From CALGSZ01 sp042408955 (GTDB lineage: Bacteria; Chloroflexota; Chloroflexia; Thermomicrobiales; UBA6265): a stretch of DNA of 26,317 nt. The notes under the pieces are model-generated. The model ran no database searches, had not been told where the DNA came from, and was given only the letters and a program-made list of their open reading frames with translations. The stretch's first letter is position 1. Each line of letters opens with the position of its first letter. Below are positions 7,704-15,670 of the stretch, piece by piece. Position numbers and translations under genes: made by a program. The stretch lies in the NCBI GenBank assembly GCA_042408955.1, contig JBHOQQ010000071.1, forward strand, positions 1-26,317, written 5' to 3'.

Positions 7704-7832
7704 GGGTCCTCCTCTCTTGTTGTCGACTGCCTGTTACTCCATGCAGATGGATGTGAGGCATCTTAACACGAATTGAGCTTCTGCAAGAGGAGTGACACTT
7801 CGCGTTTCGTTGACTGCCTTGGTTCGCCCTAC

Positions 7833-9521
7833 CTAGAAGCCGATCGCCAGTCCTTCTTGCCGGGGATCTGATCCGCCAGCCATTGCTCCCGTTTCGGGGT
7901 CGCGCGCGATCAACTGGACGGCACCGCCACTTCCCCACGGCCCGAGCCGCACCACGCGGTGGCCCCGTTGCTCCAGCGCACGCAGCGTTTCCTCGCCAAA
8001 CCGGTCCTCGATGCGCAACTCGAATGGATGGCCGAGATCGTGCGGGTAGGTTCCCGGCCAGACCGACCAGCGCGGCTGCTCCGCCGCCGCCTGCACGTCC
8101 AGGCCGCTATCAATGAGCCCGGTGATCACCTGGAGGTTCCACTGCGGCTGGCTATCGCCACCTGGTGTGCCCCCGACGATGAGCGGTGTGCCATCCGGCG
8201 CGGCGATGAGGTAGCAGTTCAACGTGTGCATCGTCTTCTTGCCCGGCTCGAACATGTTCGGGTGTCCTTCTTCCAGCGAGAAGCAGTCGCCAGCACGGTT
8301 GTTAAGGACGATGCCTGTATCCCCCGCGACGACGCCGCTGCCGAATCCGGACGACAGCGACAGGATCAGGGAGACCATCGTGCCATGTTGGTCGGCCACA
8401 CAGAGATAGGTTGTATCGCCAGCCGAGAGGACACCGGGGTCAGCCCTTTCCGCCGCGAGCGTGCGATCAATCTTCTTACGCCGCTCCTGCGCCCACGGTT
8501 TGCCGATCAACGTCGCCAGCGGTGTTTGCACGAACGTGGGGTCACCCGCGTAGCGGTTCCGGTCGGCAAAGGCAAGCTTCATGGTTTCGGCGAGCAGATG
8601 CACGCCATCTGCCGAGGTCACACCGGTTGTGGCGAGGTCGTCTCCCTCGATGATGTTCAGGGCTTCTAGAACGAGGAAGCCTTGGGTTGGCAAACCAGTC
8701 TCGTAGATGCGGTAGCCGCGGTAGGTGGTGGAAAGCGGCGCGGAGACGGCCGTCTGGTGATCGGCAAAGTCGTCCGCTGAAAGCACCCCGCCATTGGCGG
8801 CGAGGAATGCTCCAATCCTGCGCGCGATGTCACCGCGATAAAAGACGTCTGGCCCACCGCCGGCGATCTGCCGGAGTGTTCGAGCCAAATCTGTCTGGCG
8901 CAAGATTGAGCCAGGGGCTGGAGGGCGGCCGCCTGGCAGGAAGATTGCGGCCGAGGTCGGATACCGCGCCAGCAAGTCCGCGACATCGGCGATGCGGCGG
9001 GTGCCGTAAGCAGAAAGAGGAAATCCCTGATCGGCGTAGACGATGGCATCGGCTGCCACGTCGGCGAACGAGCGCGTGCCGAACCGCCGCAGGAGCGTAA
9101 AGCAGGCATCGACCAAACCAGGCACCGCGACGGAGAGCGGACCCGTGCGAGGCATCAGCTTGCCACCGGCTTCACCGCGCTCCCGGAAGAAATCGACAGT
9201 CACGCCGCGCGGGCCGATGCCGCTGCCATAGACAGCCTGGATTTCACCGGGGCCGCAGCCATCGCTCGCGCGGGAAACGATGGCGAACAGGTCGCCGCCG
9301 ATGCCGCACATCGCCGGTAGGACGACCGTGCTGGCGAGCGCAGCCGCCACGGCCGCGTCAACGGCATTGCCGCCGCCTTGCAGGATGCGCAGCCCGGCAG
9401 CAGTCGCCAGTGGATGAGCCGTCGCCACCATCCCCCGCATGGAGAAAACCGGATTCTCCCGGCGACGGGGCCAGCGCGGGCTGCCCTCAACCGGCGCGGG
9501 ATTAGGGAAGCCAAGCATCAT
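7833..9521 (-). CDS. Gamma-glutamyltransferase family protein
   Basis: An Ntn hydrolase of 562 residues that should cleave itself into two subunits and remove or transfer gamma-glutamyl groups. The N-terminal block VATAHPLATAAGLRILQGGG, with NAVDAAVAAAL and CGIGGDLF, is diagnostic. The likely self-cleavage site and nucleophile is the first Thr of DTTYLCVAD (about residue 370), followed by LNNRAGDCF and GGTPGGDSQPQ. The usual TTH is TTY here, as in some divergent members. ATG 9521 is chosen over GTG 9527 because AAAGGAG then lies seven bases upstream instead of one. No clear signal peptide is seen, so it may be cytoplasmic. It sits between the oxidoreductase and the binding proteins. A cephalosporin-acylase-like activity is an alternative. 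Confidence 0.92.
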   Translation of the reverse strand: MMLGFPNPAPVEGSPRWPRRRENPVFSMRGMVATAHPLATAAGLRILQGGGNAVDAAVAAALASTVVLPAMCGIGGDLFAIVSRASDGCGPGEIQAVYGSGIGPRGVTVDFFRERGEAGGKLMPRTGPLSVAVPGLVDACFTLLRRFGTRSFADVAADAIVYADQGFPLSAYGTRRIADVADLLARYPTSAAIFLPGGRPPAPGSILRQTDLARTLRQIAGGGPDVFYRGDIARRIGAFLAANGGVLSADDFADHQTAVSAPLSTTYRGYRIYETGLPTQGFLVLEALNIIEGDDLATTGVTSADGVHLLAETMKLAFADRNRYAGDPTFVQTPLATLIGKPWAQERRKKIDRTLAAERADPGVLSAGDTTYLCVADQHGTMVSLILSLSSGFGSGVVAGDTGIVLNNRAGDCFSLEEGHPNMFEPGKKTMHTLNCYLIAAPDGTPLIVGGTPGGDSQPQWNLQVITGLIDSGLDVQAAAEQPRWSVWPGTYPHDLGHPFELRIEDRFGEETLRALEQRGHRVVRLGPWGSGGAVQLIARDPETGAMAGGSDPRQEGLAIGF

Positions 9522-9652
9522 CAGCACGCTCCTTTACTCAAAGGGAAATGGAAGCGTTCGGGCCGCCACGGGCACGCCCGAGATTCTGAGCGGCAGGATA
9601 CCCGACGTTGCGGACATCGGGAACAGGACGCAGCGCGAACGTGCTTGAATCG

Positions 9653-10912
9653 CTATCGGAATCGAGAAAACCGGGCTGGATCGAACGGCCGCAGCACTTC
9701 AGGCGGCGAACCGCTTGTCACAAGCTCGGCAACCGCTTCACCGGTCGCTGGCGCCAGGGTCATGCCGAGCATGGCGTGCCCACTCGCCACCGCCAGATTG
9801 CGAACGCCCAACAGCCAGCCGATGACTGGCAGGCCATCCGGTGTCATGGGCCGGAGCCCAGTGCCGACGTGCGCAATCCCAGGATCGGCTGGCCAATCTC
9901 GCAGCGCCGCTGCCCCAGCCCGCGCGATTGCGGCGACTCGCTCTGGCCGAATCCGGTGATTCAATCCCGAGAATTCCATCGTTCCGGCGAGCCGGACCAT
10001 GCCGTTCAGCGGCGTCACCGCGACCCGCGCCTCGTGGAGGTAAAGCGCATGGCCCACCGGACGCGGCGGCGGAGCGTAGTCCAGGCTATACCCTTTGCCA
10101 CCCTGAATCGGCAACCGCGCGCCGGCAAGCTTAGCCAGCCGGCCGGTCCATGCCCCGGCGCAAAGCACGGCAGCATCAACTTCCAGGCGCCCTCTCTCGA
10201 ACCGGACATTGGTGAGGTGGCCATTCGCAAGGTCAAAACCGGTGACGCGCGTCTCTGTCCGGATATCCACCCCACGTTCCACTAGCGCCTCAACCAGCCC
10301 CGCAACGAGCGAATCCGGCCGGACATGCCGCTCCTGATCTAGCCAGAATCCCCCAGCAATGGACTGCGATAGCGCTGGCTCAAAGGCTCGGACGGCATCA
10401 CCCCACAGCGGCTCCGACGGGACGTTGACGCCGTGGGCGCGAAGCGGCTCCATGGCACGGAGATCGTGCTCAAGGGCGGCCGGCGAGTGATAGGCGAACA
10501 GGATCCCGGTTCGATGCTCCTCGAAGCGCACGCCCGCGGCGGCAAGATCGTCGTACAGCGCAAAGGTGCGCCGGTTAAGCTCCGCCGTCGCGGCCAGCCC
10601 ATGCGCGTAGTCCCGCGCGTTGCAGTGCCGCCAGAACCGGATCAGCCACCAGAGCAAGGCCGGATCGGGGCGTGGGCGGATGTAGAGCGGGCTATCCGAG
10701 CGGAGCATCCAGCGCAGCGAGGTCGTGACGAGGCCAGGCGCCGGGACGGGCTCCGAGAGGGATGGCACGATCCACCCGGCATTGACCGCCGATGCCCCGT
10801 GACCCGGAGCGCCTGCCGTCAGCAGCGTGACCTGCCATCCCCGGCGCTGCAAGAAAAACGCGGAGCACAAACCGATGACACCACCGCCAATGATCGCGAC
10901 ACGTCCCGTCAT
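9653..10912 (-). CDS. FAD-dependent amine/amino-acid oxidoreductase (DAO family, DadA-like)
   Basis: A flavoprotein of 419 residues expected to oxidise an amino acid or secondary amine to an imino acid. The N-terminus RVAIIGGGVIGLCSAFFLQRRGW is the dinucleotide-binding fold with GGGVIG at 9-14. The segment GASAVNAGWIVPSLSEP and the C-terminal GLRPMTPDGLPVIG with GHAMLGMTLAPATGEAVAEL are typical of D-amino-acid dehydrogenase and glycine/sarcosine oxidase relatives. ATG 10912 gives the normal N-terminus directly before the FAD fold; GTG 10924 is an alternative four codons upstream. It is the first gene of the minus operon, with the gamma-glutamyltransferase 131 bases downstream. The exact substrate cannot be read from the sequence. 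Confidence 0.9.
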   Translation of the reverse strand: MTGRVAIIGGGVIGLCSAFFLQRRGWQVTLLTAGAPGHGASAVNAGWIVPSLSEPVPAPGLVTTSLRWMLRSDSPLYIRPRPDPALLWWLIRFWRHCNARDYAHGLAATAELNRRTFALYDDLAAAGVRFEEHRTGILFAYHSPAALEHDLRAMEPLRAHGVNVPSEPLWGDAVRAFEPALSQSIAGGFWLDQERHVRPDSLVAGLVEALVERGVDIRTETRVTGFDLANGHLTNVRFERGRLEVDAAVLCAGAWTGRLAKLAGARLPIQGGKGYSLDYAPPPRPVGHALYLHEARVAVTPLNGMVRLAGTMEFSGLNHRIRPERVAAIARAGAAALRDWPADPGIAHVGTGLRPMTPDGLPVIGWLLGVRNLAVASGHAMLGMTLAPATGEAVAELVTSGSPPEVLRPFDPARFSRFR

Positions 10913-11015
10913 TGCCGAACCCACCCATGGCTTGCCGCCGTCACCACCTCGTTAGGATACGACGGACGGTATCGTCGCTTGGGTGGAGTATTTGGACAAG
11001 GGGAGTGCCAGGAGG

Positions 11016-11032
11016 TTGTGGCAATGCCACAA
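11016..11032. promoter_or_regulatory. Perfect 17-bp palindromic operator
   Basis: TTGTGGCAATGCCACAA has eight-base arms around a central A. It covers the -35 box of the MFS operon promoter and lies in the 236-base divergent region shared with the oxidoreductase operon. The position is right for a repressor acting on one or both operons. TTGT...ACAA ends occur in operators of FCD-type GntR regulators, and such a regulator is encoded at 17959, but a link between the two is only a guess. Confidence 0.6.
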
Positions 11033-11044
11033 GACTGCTAGCAT
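11016..11044 (+). promoter_or_regulatory. Extended -10 promoter for the MFS/decarboxylase/aldolase operon
   Basis: A -35 box TTGTGG (11016-11021), a 17-base spacer and a -10 box TAGCAT (11039-11044) are preceded by the extended -10 motif TGC. Transcription would start near 11051, leaving a leader of about 98 bases. The palindrome lies on the -35 box. Confidence 0.5.
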
Positions 11045-11104
11045 CCACGCGGCAGGTCCGCTCGGTGATTTCGCACCGTTTCGTGCCATTTCGAGGAAGT
11101 AGCC

Positions 11105-11152
11105 GTGAAGCTCTGGCAACCGGCGCCGGGCCATCAAGCGAGGCGCCAATGA
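11105..11152 (+). CDS. Possible 15-residue leader peptide overlapping the MFS start
   Basis: A GTG codon with GAGGA seven bases upstream opens a 15-codon frame (VKLWQPAPGHQARRQ). Its TGA overlaps the ATG of the MFS gene as ATGA. This arrangement would allow translational coupling. It is too short for coding statistics and may be chance. Confidence 0.2.
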   Translation: MKLWQPAPGHQARRQ

Positions 11153-12438
11153 CCGCTCCATCCGCAAGCTTGCACAAGACACGCGTCGAGACGCAAACGC
11201 CACCGTCCCGCCGGCTCGATGTCATCCGGAACCGGGCGCTGCTCACGCTGATGGGCGGTCACTTCACGGTCGATATGTACGTGGGCGTGCTCCCGGTGCT
11301 CTATCCGCTCTTGACCGATAAGTATGACCTCAATCTCAAGACGGTTGGGCTCATCTCCCTCGCCTACAGCGGCATGGCCTCGATTTCCCAGCCGCTTTTT
11401 GGCTGGATTGCGGACCGCCGTGGCACGCGCCTGATCGGCTTGACGCTGATGTGGACCGCTGCCACCTTCGCCGTGCTCGGCTTCGCGCCATCCTTCCCAA
11501 TGCTGGTCCTGCTGGCTGCCCTGTCGGGGATCGGCTCGGGCGCTTACCACCCGATGGGCGCCCTCAACGCCAGCGCGGTCATCCCCGAAGGGCAACGCAA
11601 CACGGCCATGTCCATCTACGTCATGGGTGGGACGCTCGGCGTCGCGTCCGGACCGCTCGTTGGCGCGGCCGCGTTTGCCCTGTTCGGCGTCCATGGCACC
11701 GCGCTGATGCTCCTTCCTGGTCTCACTTTTGCGCTTTGGATGTTGGTCGAGATGCGCACCATTTCCCAGCGCATCACCCGCCGGTCTCAACGCGGCTCGG
11801 CGACGCTTCCCCCGATCCCGGTAGGACCACTGGCGGTCGTGATCGGCATGATGATGCTGCGTTCCTGGACCCTGTTCGGCATCCAGGCGTTCATCCCCTC
11901 CTGGTATAAGGATCTGGGCTATAGCTCCTCGTTCTATGGTCCCCTGGCAACGACCCTCCTCCTGACCAGCGCCGCAGGGACCATTGGCTCGGGCTCGCTG
12001 GCTGACAAGCATGGGCGGCGGATTCTGCTGCTCGCCTCCTCGGTCCTCAGCGTGCCGAGCATCTTGCTCTTCGCTGAATTCCCCGGCTGGCCAGGCTTTC
12101 TCACCGCCGCAATGATCGGCTTTCTTGCCGCCTCGACTGGCCCGCTCCTGCTCGTTATCGCCCAGCAATTGATGGCTGGCCGGGCGGGCATGGCATCCGG
12201 CCTAATCCTCGGTCTCGGTTTCGTGATGGGTGCCATCGGCGTGCCGGTGATGGGCGCGATCGCCGACGCGGCCGGAATGCAAAACGCGATCCGCTGCCAA
12301 GCGCTGGTCGCCGCCGGAACGATCGTGCTGGCCTGGTTTCTTCCCACTGAGGAAGGCATCCGAGCGCTAATGGCGCGATCGGCGCCCACGTCAGCCACGC
12401 CGGCTGCGCCCGCAAAGGTGCCTGGCAATGGTGATTGA
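11149..12438 (+). CDS. MFS transporter, fosmidomycin-resistance (Fsr)-like
   Basis: A 429-residue major facilitator with about 12 predicted membrane spans, acting in the inner membrane as exporter or importer. The early block LMGGHFTVDMYVGVLPVLYPLL, then SISQPLFGWIADRRGTR, matches the MFS loop between spans 2 and 3 and resembles the Fsr subfamily. LADKHGRR is the matching loop in the second half. ATG 11149 is chosen because the longer open frame upstream has low-hydrophobicity, non-family sequence and contains the promoter; GAGG lies five bases before this ATG. The next gene begins three bases after its stop. Export of a decarboxylation product or import of its precursor are both possible. 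Confidence 0.88.
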   Translation: MTAPSASLHKTRVETQTPPSRRLDVIRNRALLTLMGGHFTVDMYVGVLPVLYPLLTDKYDLNLKTVGLISLAYSGMASISQPLFGWIADRRGTRLIGLTLMWTAATFAVLGFAPSFPMLVLLAALSGIGSGAYHPMGALNASAVIPEGQRNTAMSIYVMGGTLGVASGPLVGAAAFALFGVHGTALMLLPGLTFALWMLVEMRTISQRITRRSQRGSATLPPIPVGPLAVVIGMMMLRSWTLFGIQAFIPSWYKDLGYSSSFYGPLATTLLLTSAAGTIGSGSLADKHGRRILLLASSVLSVPSILLFAEFPGWPGFLTAAMIGFLAASTGPLLLVIAQQLMAGRAGMASGLILGLGFVMGAIGVPVMGAIADAAGMQNAIRCQALVAAGTIVLAWFLPTEEGIRALMARSAPTSATPAAPAKVPGNGD

Positions 12439-12441
12439 GCG

Positions 12442-13920
12442 ATGACGATTCACGATCCATTCGATCTGTCCCTGCTGGAAAACGGCCTTGCAGCGCTGCG
12501 GGCGTGGGAACAGCGCTGGCCGCCGTTCGAGCAGGATGAAACGCTGCGTGTTTCGCCAGAGAAGGCTTGCGCGGTCATTACCGAGCTTGCGGAGCGTCTC
12601 ACGGACAACTACCCGTTCTTTCATCCCTGCTACGCCGGGCAGATGCTGAAACCTCCGCACCCGGTCGCTTCGATCGCGTATTTCCTTGCCCAGCAGATCA
12701 ACCCGAATAACCACGCGCTCGATGGCGGCCCGGCAACGGCCAAAATGGAGCGTGAGGCGATCGCTGAGCTTGCGCAACTTGCTGGCTATGACCCTCGCAC
12801 GTGCCTGGGTCATCTCACATCGAGCGGGACGATCGCGAACCTGGAAGCACTCTGGGTAGCACGGTCGCTCCATCCCGGCCGCGCGATCGCCTTCTCGACC
12901 GAGGCGCACTATACGCACCGCCGGATGTGCGAGGTGATCGGCGCGCGCGCCGTTGAAATCCCAGCGGACGCCACTGGTCGGCTCGACCTGCGGGCGCTCC
13001 GCGAGCACCTTGATTCGGGCGAAATTGGCACGGTTGTGGTGACCGCCGGCACGACGGGCCTCGGCGCGGTTGATCCGATTGACCAGATCATTGCCCTCGC
13101 GCGCAAGCACGGATGCCGCGTGCACGTGGACGCGGCCTACGGTGGCTTCTTCCGCCTCCTGGCGCTGGCGGACCCTACTCCTGGCCCAGGGGCGCTCCGC
13201 CCTGCCGATGCCGCCGCGCTGCGTGCGATCGCCGGGAGCGACAGCGTCGTGATCGACCCGCATAAGCATGGATTGCAACCGTATGGCTGTGGCTCGGTGC
13301 TGTTCCGCGATGCCTCGGTTGGCCGGTTCTATAAGCACGACTCCCCGTACACGTACTTCACGTCGGACGAATTGCACCTGGGCGAGATCAGCCTGGAATG
13401 CTCGCGGGCCGGTGCAGCGGCGGCCGCGCTGTGGGCCACGTTGCGCTGCTTCCCGCTCGAACCGGATCGTGGCTTTGGCCCAATCCTGCGCAAGGCGCGC
13501 GCTGCTGCTCAAGCCTGGGCCGCGCTGATCGCCGCGAGCGGCCGGCTGCGCCTAGTGACTGATCCAGCCCTTGACATCATCGCGTTCTATCCCTTGCCGC
13601 CAGATGGAGACCGGCGCGTCTCAGCCATCTCTCGCCTGACTGACGCGGTGTTCGCCGCCGGGATGGGCAGCGCTGACTCCTTCTACCTGGCGAAGCTTGT
13701 TGTCAAGCCGCCGCTCTTGGCGAGCCATACCGATCTCATTTGGGACCGTCCGGCAGTGACCGTGTTCCGCAGCGTCTTGATGAAGCCCGAGCATCTCAGC
13801 GAAGTCCCGCGCTTGCATGCGCGCGTGCTGGCGGAGCTTGACAACATCATTGCCCAAGATCAGGAAGGAACGGGGATAATCCCGCCAGTGGCAGGACCGG
13901 CGCACGACGACAAGGGATAG
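12442..13920 (+). CDS. PLP-dependent group II decarboxylase-like enzyme
   Basis: A 492-residue fold-type I PLP enzyme, presumably cytoplasmic. Residues 61-73 read HPCYAGQMLKPPH and 93-96 LDGG, as in aromatic amino-acid, glutamate, aspartate and diaminobutyrate decarboxylases. TSSGTIANLEAL (127-137) holds the cofactor phosphate. HVDAAYGG supplies Asp230 for the pyridine nitrogen. Lys275 in DPHKHGLQPYGCG is the Schiff-base lysine. It starts three bases after the MFS stop, so the two are cotranscribed and probably coupled. A decarboxylase beside a carrier often forms a substrate/product exchange pair. Some relatives are aldolases or desulfhydrases, so the reaction is not fixed. Confidence 0.88.
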   Translation: MTIHDPFDLSLLENGLAALRAWEQRWPPFEQDETLRVSPEKACAVITELAERLTDNYPFFHPCYAGQMLKPPHPVASIAYFLAQQINPNNHALDGGPATAKMEREAIAELAQLAGYDPRTCLGHLTSSGTIANLEALWVARSLHPGRAIAFSTEAHYTHRRMCEVIGARAVEIPADATGRLDLRALREHLDSGEIGTVVVTAGTTGLGAVDPIDQIIALARKHGCRVHVDAAYGGFFRLLALADPTPGPGALRPADAAALRAIAGSDSVVIDPHKHGLQPYGCGSVLFRDASVGRFYKHDSPYTYFTSDELHLGEISLECSRAGAAAAALWATLRCFPLEPDRGFGPILRKARAAAQAWAALIAASGRLRLVTDPALDIIAFYPLPPDGDRRVSAISRLTDAVFAAGMGSADSFYLAKLVVKPPLLASHTDLIWDRPAVTVFRSVLMKPEHLSEVPRLHARVLAELDNIIAQDQEGTGIIPPVAGPAHDDKG

Positions 13921-13930
13921 GGGAGCACAG

Positions 13931-14692
13931 ATGCGCAAAGTCAACATGGCGAAGCGTCTGATGCAGGAAGGGAAGCCTGCATTTGGGTTCGGCTTGGGGT
14001 TGGGATCACCGGTGGCGGCGGAAATTCTCTCGCATTCCGGCGCGGATTTTCTCTTGCTCGATACACAGCATGGCTCCTTCGGACCGGATTCCACCATGCT
14101 CGCGCTGATGGCGATGGCAGCGGGATCAGCCACACCGATGGCGCGTGTGGCACGCAACGACTACACCCTCATTGGGCGCCTACTCGATGAGGGTGCCCTT
14201 GGCATCATCGTTCCGATGGTGCACATGGCTGAGGATGCCCGGGCGGCTGCCGATGCCTGCCGCTTCCCGCCGGACGGCACGCGGTCGTATGGCTGGGGGC
14301 GGGCCTCCGCCTACGGGAGCGATTACGCGCAGGCAGTCAACGCCGAGATCTTCTGCGCGGTGCAGATCGAAAGCGTGCAGGCGGTGGACAATGCCGAGGC
14401 CATCCTAAGCACGCCGGGCGTTGATGGTTGCTGGATCGGCCCGAGCGATTTGACCCTCTCGATGGGCTTTCGGCCTGGCGACCCGGCGGCTGCCGAGGCA
14501 TTGGCTGCAGCGGTCGAAAAGGTGCTCGCGGCCTGCCGCAACACGGGGAAGATCCCTGGTTACGCCGGGTCCAGCCCGGCGCAGGGGCGCCAGCTTGCCG
14601 CTCAAGGATTCCGGTTCATCACCTTCGCAAGTGACGTCGGCCTGCTCGCTCAGGGCGCTGCCGCGGGACTCAAGGAGGTTCGCGGCGAGTAG
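13931..14692 (+). CDS. HpcH/HpaI-family aldolase
   Basis: A 253-residue metal-dependent class II TIM-barrel aldolase that would cleave a 2-keto-3-deoxy or 4-hydroxy-2-keto acid, releasing pyruvate or a close analogue. Visible residues are DTQHG (44-48, catalytic His47; many relatives have Glu where this has Gln46), Arg75 in ARVARND, PMV (95-97), metal ligand Glu147 in QIESV, and Asp173 in GPSDLTLSMG. It starts at ATG with AGGGGAGC upstream, ten bases after the PLP enzyme stop, in the same operon. The family also includes GarL, which yields tartronate semialdehyde, the substrate of the reductase at 24435, but the two genes are far apart here. The reaction direction is inferred. Confidence 0.9.
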   Translation: MRKVNMAKRLMQEGKPAFGFGLGLGSPVAAEILSHSGADFLLLDTQHGSFGPDSTMLALMAMAAGSATPMARVARNDYTLIGRLLDEGALGIIVPMVHMAEDARAAADACRFPPDGTRSYGWGRASAYGSDYAQAVNAEIFCAVQIESVQAVDNAEAILSTPGVDGCWIGPSDLTLSMGFRPGDPAAAEALAAAVEKVLAACRNTGKIPGYAGSSPAQGRQLAAQGFRFITFASDVGLLAQGAAAGLKEVRGE

Positions 14693-14843
14693 TGGCTGGA
14701 CCCTCCCGCCGGCCGCATCCACCTGTCACCCAATCCAAGCAGGCGCGGTTCCAGAGCAAGGTAGATAGCTTTCCAATCAGACAGCTATCATGGAGCGGCA
14801 ATCTTCAGATGCCACACGGAGTTTCACTGGAGGTGGCGTAACG

Positions 14844-15227
14844 ATGTGGCCCTGGAGGAAAAGAGAACAACCGAAGCTGAGCCACGTGGCTGCGAATTCC
14901 CTTGTGGGCTATTACAAAGGCCGCCATTTCAGCACCTATGTCAAAGACGTAACTTCATTGAAGCGGCAGGGAAAGCTCGAGGAGGCCGAGAAACTGCTAC
15001 TCGAACTCGTGGCAGCCACAGAGGCCCAGGACCGCGTGGATGGGCTGGGGGTGGCTCCTTGGTATTACGAAGCACTGGCGAAACTCTACCGGAAACAACG
15101 AAACTACGCCAAGGAGGTTGCTATCCTTGAGCGATTTGCCGCCCAGCGGCATGCTCCAGGTGCTATGCCACCGATCTTGATGAAACGCCTCGTCACGGCC
15201 AGAGCGCTTCTCGAGTCCGAGGGTTGA
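14844..15227 (+). CDS. Small tetratricopeptide-like protein of unknown function
   Basis: A 127-residue, charged, helical protein with no signal peptide. It begins MWPWRKREQPK, then has LVGYYKGRHFSTYVKDV, LKRQGKLEEAEKLLLELVAA and YRKQRNYAKEVAILERFAAQ. The last two look like tetratricopeptide helix pairs. ATG 14844 is preferred to ATG 14790 because GGAGGTGG lies eight bases upstream. An imperfect operator-like repeat (GATAGCT 14764-14770, AGCTATC 14783-14789) lies in the leader. No partner or reaction can be named. Confidence 0.75.
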   Translation: MWPWRKREQPKLSHVAANSLVGYYKGRHFSTYVKDVTSLKRQGKLEEAEKLLLELVAATEAQDRVDGLGVAPWYYEALAKLYRKQRNYAKEVAILERFAAQRHAPGAMPPILMKRLVTARALLESEG

Positions 15228-15670
15228 ACTCGGTATTGAGTAGCGGCGGGAGCGCTGAGCCGATGGGCCAATTCATGCAGGACAATGGGAGCCGGTCGCA
15301 GGATCTTTCCTCAGCTAGCATCAACGCTCAGGAAGAGCATGCCGCTCGGGATCATGTGATCTGACGCGTCACCATTGCCCGCATCATCAATTCATAACTC
15401 GCTTACCATGCGCTCATTCGCTGAGGGACTGGTTCCCACGCTTCGACGGCAGGCGCGGAACGGTCCTTAGAAGGCCTGCCAGCGCCAGCTCCACCACACA
15501 CGCAACTCTGAGCCCTGTCACCCTCACTTCCTGAGGCGAAACGTCGCGGTTTCCCAATGCGTTTCAAATGGTGATGAGGACCGCCGTGACGATGCACGGG
15601 GCCGCGTCGCGGCGGGCATCGTGGATCTCTTCCGTCCCGCTGGTGATCTGCCTCGCGAAAGGACCCTGCC
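15228..15670. other. 443-base gap without a supported gene
   Basis: Contains the candidate terminator at 15307-15334 and, at its right end, the ribosome site AAAGGA before the secreted SH3 gene. Short open frames on both strands lack homology-like motifs or ribosome sites. I found no convincing promoter box for the SH3 gene. Confidence 0.6.
15307..15334 (+). terminator. Candidate terminator after the TPR-like gene
   Basis: TTCCTCAGC (15307-15315) and GCTCAGGAA (15326-15334) form a nine-base stem with one mismatch and a 10-base loop, 80 bases after the stop. No T run follows, so confidence is limited. Confidence 0.3.

Noticed and set aside
7704..7832. Promoter for the second binding-protein gene (TTGCAG and TAAGAT on the minus strand)
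   Set aside because: The spacer is only about 15 bases and the match is modest, so it was not listed as a feature.
10912..11148. N-terminal extension of the MFS protein
   Set aside because: The segment is not membrane-like, overlaps the start of the divergent oxidoreductase gene, and contains the promoter and the palindrome.
11134..12168. Long minus-strand frame under the MFS gene
   Set aside because: Its composition (Gly, Arg, Glu, His-rich, no hydrophobic spans) is typical of the antisense of a membrane-protein gene in GC-rich DNA.
12391..13512. Minus-strand frame of 373 residues under the PLP enzyme
   Set aside because: Antisense shadow; the plus strand has all PLP active-site motifs.
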